This document shows, one piece after another, positions 59,707 through 64,000 of a DNA stretch of 64,000 bases. The notes under the pieces were generated by a model. The model saw nothing but the letters and a program-made list of their open reading frames with translations. It was not told the origin of the DNA and did no database searches. Origin of the DNA: JBCDKH01 sp964388485 (GTDB lineage: Bacteria; Planctomycetota; Phycisphaerae; Tepidisphaerales; Tepidisphaeraceae); contig CAYMAS010000012.1 in assembly GCA_964388485.1 (NCBI GenBank), forward strand, positions 1-64,000, written 5' to 3'. Numbering within the stretch: the stretch's first letter is position 1; the number at the start of each line of letters is the position of its first letter. The translations under genes and the position numbers were made by a program.

Positions 59707-60600
59707 ATGTCCAGAGTTACCCCATCGCCACGCGGCTTCACCCTCGTCGAGCTGCTCGTTGTCATCGGCATCATCGCGCTGCTGGTCTCGATCCTGCTGC
59801 CGACTCTGTCATCAGCCAGACAGAGTGCACAGACGGTGGTCTGTGCCAGCAACCAGCGTCAGCTCGCGTTGGCGGCCATCATGTACGCCGACGCGAACGA
59901 GCAAAGCCTGCCGCCGGGTTCGGCGGTCAGCGGCAGCGGTGACTGGGAGCCCTTTTGGTACGACCACCTCATGGCCTACATCGGCCAGAAGGGCGACGTC
60001 GGGGCCGCGGCGACCTTCGACCGCTCCAACTACGGCGACGCCTTCATCTGCCCGTCGGCCACCCTCGACGCCGGGTACATGCACTACGGCATCCACCCCA
60101 AGCTCTCGCCCCGGCCCAACCTGTCAAACTACGGCCTGCCGCCCGAGGAGCTCGAGCCCTACAAGCTCGCACAGGTGCCCGCCGAGGTCGTCCTGACCGT
60201 TGACGCCAAGCAATTCGACAACCCGGCCTTCCCCAACGTCCACGGCAACGCACCCTGGTTCCTGGGCCTCCTGGGCCACGGTGGCATGTACACGCACCTC
60301 TTCGAGTCCCCGCCGGACAACCCGCTGCACGGCACCGCCATCGGCAGCGTCAGCCCGGACGATCCGGTCCCGTTGCTCGGCGGCAACAGCGACCTCGACA
60401 GTGGCGGCTGGAACGACGGCGACGTCCGCTTCCGCCACCGCGAGAACGACACCATCAACGTCAGCTTCATCGACGGCCACGTCGAGGCCCTGCGGATCGG
60501 CACCAACTCCACCCGCTGGACAGGCAGCAACCCGGAGGAGGTCGACGGCGGCCAGCTCCTTTTCAAGAACGTCATGCTCATCGACCCCGAGCGGTATTGA
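59707..60600 (+). CDS. Prepilin-like secreted protein (GH5/GH4 locus)
   Basis: 297 aa. GAGGAGG 5 nt upstream. Leader SPRGFTLVELLVVIGIIALLVSILLP with the Gly-Phe cleavage site, then SARQSAQTVVCASNQRQLALAAIMYAD. The body has SYG-like YMHYGIHPKL and the C-terminal RHRENDTINVSFIDGHVEALR, the planctomycete DGHV element. It differs in the middle from the WWxHxxFW subtype. Its last codons and stop lie in the first unit of a 16-nt tandem repeat. The GH5 gene starts 58 nt later. Confidence 0.92.
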   Translation: MSRVTPSPRGFTLVELLVVIGIIALLVSILLPTLSSARQSAQTVVCASNQRQLALAAIMYADANEQSLPPGSAVSGSGDWEPFWYDHLMAYIGQKGDVGAAATFDRSNYGDAFICPSATLDAGYMHYGIHPKLSPRPNLSNYGLPPEELEPYKLAQVPAEVVLTVDAKQFDNPAFPNVHGNAPWFLGLLGHGGMYTHLFESPPDNPLHGTAIGSVSPDDPVPLLGGNSDLDSGGWNDGDVRFRHRENDTINVSFIDGHVEALRIGTNSTRWTGSNPEEVDGGQLLFKNVMLIDPERY

Positions 60601-60649
60601 GCCCGAGCGGTCTTGAGCCCGAGCGGTATTGAGCCCGAGCGGTCTTGAG
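60586..60649 (+). repeat. Four 16-nt tandem units across the prepilin stop codon
   Basis: Units CCCGAGCGGTATTGAG and CCCGAGCGGTCTTGAG alternate at 60586, 60602, 60618 and 60634. The first contains the stop TGA (60598-60600). Each later unit repeats TGA 16 nt further on, so stops appear in all three frames. Confidence 0.95.
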
Positions 60650-60658
60650 CCCGTGACG

Positions 60659-61975
60659 ATGGTCACACGTCACTTACGTCCCTTGGTTTCCTCGCGTCAC
60701 CTCCTCTCCATCGGCACGCTGCTGCTGGCCCTCGCCGCCACAGGCGCGGCGGGGCAGACCGAAGTTGCACCACTGCCCCCCGTGCAGGCGGACGGGCAAC
60801 GGTGGGTCACGGCCGACGGAGAGCCGATCGACCTCCGCGGCGTCAACCTCGGCAACTGGCTCATCCTCGAGCGGTGGATGTTCCGCTTCGACGACGACCA
60901 GTGGGCGGACCAGGCCCAGCTCGAGGCGATCCTCGCCCGCCGCTTCGGGCCCGACGCCGTTGATGGCCTGCTCGACGTCCACCGCGCCCACTGGATCCAG
61001 GACCGGGACCTCGAGCTCGCCCGCTCCTTCGGCTTTAACGTCGTGCGGGTGCCCTTCCACTACGGCCTGCTCGTCGATGAGGCCGAACCGGGCGGGCCGC
61101 TGCGAGACGACGCCTTCGAGTGGCTCGACCGTGCGGTGGACCTGGCGGAGCGGCACGGCCTGTACGTCATCCTCGGCATGCACAGCGTGCCCGGCGGCCA
61201 GAGCGACGCGCACCATGCGTGGCGTGGAGGCGTCAACGGGTTCTGGGACGACCCCGACCGCTGGCACGCCGCCGCCCGCCTGTGGGGCGAGGTCGCGGCC
61301 CGATACAAGGATCGTCCCAGCGTGGCGGCGTACGGCGTTCTCAACGAGCCGTTCGGCGTCGAGGGCGAACGGGCCGCCGTGTTGCTGCCAAAAGCGATGC
61401 GGCCCATCGTCGAGGCGATCCGAGAGGCGGGCAGCGACCAGGTCATCCTGCTACCGGGCACCGCCGCGCTCGACATCGACTTCTACGCCGTGCCCGCGTC
61501 GCTCGGCTGGCACAACGTCGGGTTCACGCTCCACGAGTACCCTGGCCGCTACGGCCACCCGCGCAGCGAGCGGTCAATCCTCGACTGGATCGAGTTCGCC
61601 CACCCGCACATCGCCGAACAACTCGCCGAGCTCGATGCACCGTTCCTCATAGGCGAGCACAACGTCAACTTTCGCGAGGCGGAGCTGGATGGGCCCGGCC
61701 TGCAGGCACGGCTCTTCGCCTCACACGCCTCACGCGGCTGGGCGTCGACGATGTGGAGCCTTAAGCTCGTCCGCGACGACGACGGGCGGTGGTCGTCGTT
61801 CGGCCTGCTGACCAACCGCGACCCGATCCCCCGGCCCGACGTCCGCACGGCGAGCCGGGACGAAATCAGTGACTACTTTCGTCGGGTCGGTTCGATGGCG
61901 TACGACATCGACGGGCCGTTGCGGACGGCCCTGCTGGACCTCGTCCCCGCCACCCGCCCCGGGACCACCGACTGA
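60659..61975 (+). CDS. Secreted GH5 glycoside hydrolase
   Basis: 438 aa from ATG 60659. Signal peptide to about residue 33 (SIGTLLLALAATGAAG). The catalytic barrel begins WVTADGEPIDLRGVNLGNWLILE. The acid/base is the Glu in AYGVLNEPFGV and the nucleophile is the Glu in APFLIGEHNVNF; supporting motifs are VVRVPFHYGLL, YVILGMHSVPGG and GFTLHEYPG. The GVNLGNWL-type start with HSVPGG resembles exo-beta-1,3-glucanase-like members, but specificity is open. The stop codon lies in the first of four 22-nt tandem units leading to the GH4 gene. Confidence 0.93.
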   Translation: MVTRHLRPLVSSRHLLSIGTLLLALAATGAAGQTEVAPLPPVQADGQRWVTADGEPIDLRGVNLGNWLILERWMFRFDDDQWADQAQLEAILARRFGPDAVDGLLDVHRAHWIQDRDLELARSFGFNVVRVPFHYGLLVDEAEPGGPLRDDAFEWLDRAVDLAERHGLYVILGMHSVPGGQSDAHHAWRGGVNGFWDDPDRWHAAARLWGEVAARYKDRPSVAAYGVLNEPFGVEGERAAVLLPKAMRPIVEAIREAGSDQVILLPGTAALDIDFYAVPASLGWHNVGFTLHEYPGRYGHPRSERSILDWIEFAHPHIAEQLAELDAPFLIGEHNVNFREAELDGPGLQARLFASHASRGWASTMWSLKLVRDDDGRWSSFGLLTNRDPIPRPDVRTASRDEISDYFRRVGSMAYDIDGPLRTALLDLVPATRPGTTD

Positions 61976-62055
61976 CGAGACCATCGAGACCGACTGACGA
62001 GACCATCGAGACCGACTGACGATATCATCGAGACCGACTGACGACATCATCGAGA
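61968..62055 (+). repeat. Four 22-nt tandem units across the GH5 stop codon
   Basis: Units starting CCGACTGACGA at 61968, 61990, 62012 and 62034. The first holds the GH5 stop TGA (61973-61975); TGA recurs at 61995, 62017 and 62039, covering all three frames. The third and fourth units differ by two or three bases in their middle. Confidence 0.95.
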
Positions 62056-62064
62056 TTGCCTGAC

Positions 62065-63651
62065 ATGCCCATCAAGATCGCCTTCATCGGAGCCGGCTCG
62101 TTCGGCTTCACCCGCACGCTCGCCCGCGACGTCCTGCTCGTGCCGGAGCTACAGGACGTCCACTTCGCCCTGCACGACATCGACGAGCAGGCGATGGGCC
62201 GGATGGCGCAGATCCTCACAAAGGAGATCGACGGCAACGACCTGCCGGCGAGGGTCTCGACGTCGCTCGACCGCCGCGAGGCGCTCGACGGGGCCGACTA
62301 CATCATGAGCTGCGTCCGCATCGGCGGGCTCGGGGCGTTCGAGACCGACATCGACATCCCGCTCAAGTACGGCATCGACCAGTGCGTCGGCGACACGCTG
62401 TGCATCGGCGGGATCATGTACGGCCAGCGGAACGTCGCGCAGATGCTCGCGTTCCAGAAGGACGCCAAGGAAGTCGCCGCCGACGACTGCCTGTTCCTCA
62501 ACTACGCCAACCCGATGGCGATCAACACCTGGGCGGCACTCGACGCCCGCGACCGCGGCGAGGGCGTCGAGACGATCGGCCTGTGCCACGGCGTTGAGGG
62601 CGGGTGGTGGCAGATCGACTCGGTGCTGGCCCGCCTGCACGGCAACGAGGAGTACGAGTGGCACGACCACCGGGCCCGCCACGCCCGCACGCAGATCGTC
62701 TGCGCGGGCATCAACCACCAGACGTGGTACGTCAAGATCATCCACGACGGCCGGCTGATAGGGGCCGAGGAGCTGCTCGAGGCGTACGAGGCCCACCCGC
62801 GTTGGTCCAAGAGTGAGCCGGTTCGCATCGACGTGCTGAGGCGCTTCGGCTGCTACTCGACCGAGAGCAACGGCCACCTCAGCGAGTACGTGCCGTGGTA
62901 TCGCAAGCGGTTCGAGACCGACCCGACCGCCGCCGAACGCTGGGTCGGCGAGGGGGACTGGATCCACGGCGAGACGGGCGGCTACCTGCGCGTCACGACT
63001 GAGGCCCACCGGCTCTTCGACGCCGACTTCGAGCGGCTGCTGGGCGAGGCCGGTCAATCCATGGACGGCTGGGACCGGTCGACCGAGCACGGCAGCCACA
63101 TCATCGAGGCCCGCGAGACCGGCCGCACCTACCGGGGCCACTTCAACGTCCGCAACGACGGCATCATCCCGCAGCTGGCCGGCGACTGCATCATCGAGGC
63201 GCCGGGCCACGTCGACCGGACGGGCGTGCAGATGATGGCCGGCATCGAGCTGCCCCAGGCCTGCGCCGCCACGTGCCGCGCCAGCATCGATGTGCAGCGG
63301 ATGGCTAAGGACGCCGCCGTCTCGGGCGACGTGACGCTGCTCAAGCAGGCGGCCCTGCACGACCCGCTGACGGGGGCGATTTGCGAGCCCGAGGAGGTCT
63401 GGCAGATGGTCGACGAGATGCTCGTCGCCCAACGCCAGTGGCTGCCGAACTTCGCAAAGGGCGACATCGACGCCGCCGCCGATCGACTGGCGGCACGCGA
63501 GCGGGACGGCACGCGCGTCGAGACGCGGTCGTGGCGCGGTGCCGCCCGCAAGGAGGCTCGCACCGTCGAGGAACTACACGAACAGAAGGACGAGGGCGTG
63601 CTCTCGCAGGACAAGGCCGCCAGCAACCGCGCCGCCCGCCTGATTGCCTGA
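62065..63651 (+). CDS. GH4 family NAD-dependent glycosidase (second copy)
   Basis: 528 aa. Close paralogue of 43664-45223 with the same landmarks: KIAFIGAGSFGFTRTLARD, SCVRIGGLGAFETDIDIPLKYGIDQCVGDT, LNYANPMAINTWA, IGLCHGVEGG and CAGINHQTWY, which carry the NAD and metal sites. It has about 10 extra residues in the middle (HGNEEYEWHDHRARHART). Cytosolic. It follows the secreted GH5, so it may finish oligosaccharides released by it. It starts 9 nt after the 22-nt repeat array, and its own stop lies in an 8-nt array. No Shine-Dalgarno is seen. Confidence 0.92.
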   Translation: MPIKIAFIGAGSFGFTRTLARDVLLVPELQDVHFALHDIDEQAMGRMAQILTKEIDGNDLPARVSTSLDRREALDGADYIMSCVRIGGLGAFETDIDIPLKYGIDQCVGDTLCIGGIMYGQRNVAQMLAFQKDAKEVAADDCLFLNYANPMAINTWAALDARDRGEGVETIGLCHGVEGGWWQIDSVLARLHGNEEYEWHDHRARHARTQIVCAGINHQTWYVKIIHDGRLIGAEELLEAYEAHPRWSKSEPVRIDVLRRFGCYSTESNGHLSEYVPWYRKRFETDPTAAERWVGEGDWIHGETGGYLRVTTEAHRLFDADFERLLGEAGQSMDGWDRSTEHGSHIIEARETGRTYRGHFNVRNDGIIPQLAGDCIIEAPGHVDRTGVQMMAGIELPQACAATCRASIDVQRMAKDAAVSGDVTLLKQAALHDPLTGAICEPEEVWQMVDEMLVAQRQWLPNFAKGDIDAAADRLAARERDGTRVETRSWRGAARKEARTVEELHEQKDEGVLSQDKAASNRAARLIA

Positions 63652-63696
63652 TTGCCTGACTGCCTGACTGCCTGACTGCCTGACTGCCTGACCGCA
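63641..63696 (+). repeat. 8-nt tandem array TGAYTGCC across the GH4 stop codon
   Basis: Six perfect TGATTGCC/TGACTGCC units from 63641 to 63688 and one degenerate unit (TGACCGCA). The GH4 stop TGA (63649-63651) is in the second unit. Because 8 is not a multiple of 3, successive TGA codons fall in different frames. Confidence 0.95.
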
Positions 63697-64000
63697 CTGT
63701 GAGGCACGGCCTCGGGTGCGCCCTGGCGTCCGGCCCGACCGCCCCTGACCGTCTTCCTAACGGATGCCGTTGCGGGGGTCTGACGTGGGGGGTTGTGTTG
63801 GTGACATGGTCTGGGCGAGGGGACGCTGTACCTGATGATGGGTCGACATCGCCGACGGGCGGTGCGGCTGACACATGGGGTTGACGCCGGACGCCCGCGA
63901 CAGCCTGTCGAGCTTGGTGAGAACCTACATCGAGAAGTCTGTGATCGCTCGGCGGATCCGACCCCATGCGCCTGGAGCCTCTGCCGCCGGAACACCCGAT
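63697..64000. other. Window end, nothing recognised
   Basis: No family motif, hairpin with T-run or promoter was found in the last 300 nt; no partial gene running off the edge could be identified. Confidence 0.35.

Noticed and set aside
63129..63995. Minus-strand frame with a repeated QSGSQAVRQSGNQ-type tail
   Set aside because: The peptide repeats come from the 8-nt array at the GH4 stop; the rest is antisense to GH4.

Overview
The window looks like a chromosomal segment of a planctomycete, most probably of the Phycisphaerae lineage. The evidence is GC-rich DNA (roughly two thirds by eye), five secreted-pilin-like proteins with the FTLVELLVVIGIIALL prepilin head, three short-tailed PEP-CTERM proteins, a futalosine-pathway menaquinone gene, a TIGR03790-type protein, M81 (MlrC-like) peptidase genes and many glycan-degrading enzymes and sulfatases. 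This placement is inference from gene content; no rRNA or tRNA gene is visible.

Region 1 (1-14.9 kb) is housekeeping: alpha/beta hydrolase, ndk, a PHP phosphoesterase, an Uma2-type protein, cysK, two xylose-isomerase-like TIM barrels, a GAF-AraC regulator, mqnA, a CPBP membrane protease, hslU (no hslV beside it), a RelE-type toxin-antitoxin pair, maf, purM and coaD. Most of these genes have no Shine-Dalgarno sequence. Instead they carry a TAnnnT box ending 5-9 nt before an ATG or GTG, which is the arrangement expected for leaderless mRNAs.

Region 2 (14.9-42.6 kb) is a mosaic of secretion- and glycan-related genes. It holds prepilin-like proteins, a GH42-like secreted hydrolase, and two copies of one module: ridA (divergent), a very large multidomain secreted hydrolase of no family I can name, an M81 peptidase, and a LamG PEP-CTERM protein. 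In the second copy the M81 gene is reduced to a 38-codon stump. A near-identical 15-bp palindrome (GGAACATTATGTTCC type) lies between ridA and the hydrolase in both copies, and again at the start of the GH42-like gene, so a shared regulator is likely. Between the copies sit an EamA transporter, an aminotransferase, a truncated RraA with a hexanucleotide microsatellite, a PhyH dioxygenase and an AraC regulator. Decay is visible: a frameshifted sulfatase remnant at 42.2-42.5 kb and a GH74/BNR-like remnant at 50.6-50.8 kb.

Region 3 (42.6-49.1 kb) is an L-arabinose operon: a divergent AraC regulator, then a GH4 glycosidase, araB, araD and araA. Region 4 (49.1-58.9 kb) has a cytoplasmic-looking sulfatase, a GH32-clan beta-propeller enzyme, and a three-gene operon (GH63/GH37-like glycosidase, BNR/sialidase-like secreted propeller, OYE-type flavin oxidoreductase) divergent from a GntR-LacI hybrid repressor across a symmetric promoter. 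Region 5 (58.9-63.7 kb) is PEP-CTERM protein, prepilin-like protein, GH5 and a second GH4. The last three of these genes end in tandem repeats that straddle the stop codon and, because the unit lengths are 16, 22 and 8 nt, place TGA in all three frames.

Taken together, the accessory part describes a glycan-scavenging lifestyle. Secreted enzymes cut polysaccharide, PEP-CTERM and pilin-like proteins probably present or gather it at the cell surface, and cytoplasmic GH4 and Ara enzymes finish the sugars. Exosortase, prepilin peptidase, arabinose transporter and sulfatase-maturating enzyme are not in this window.
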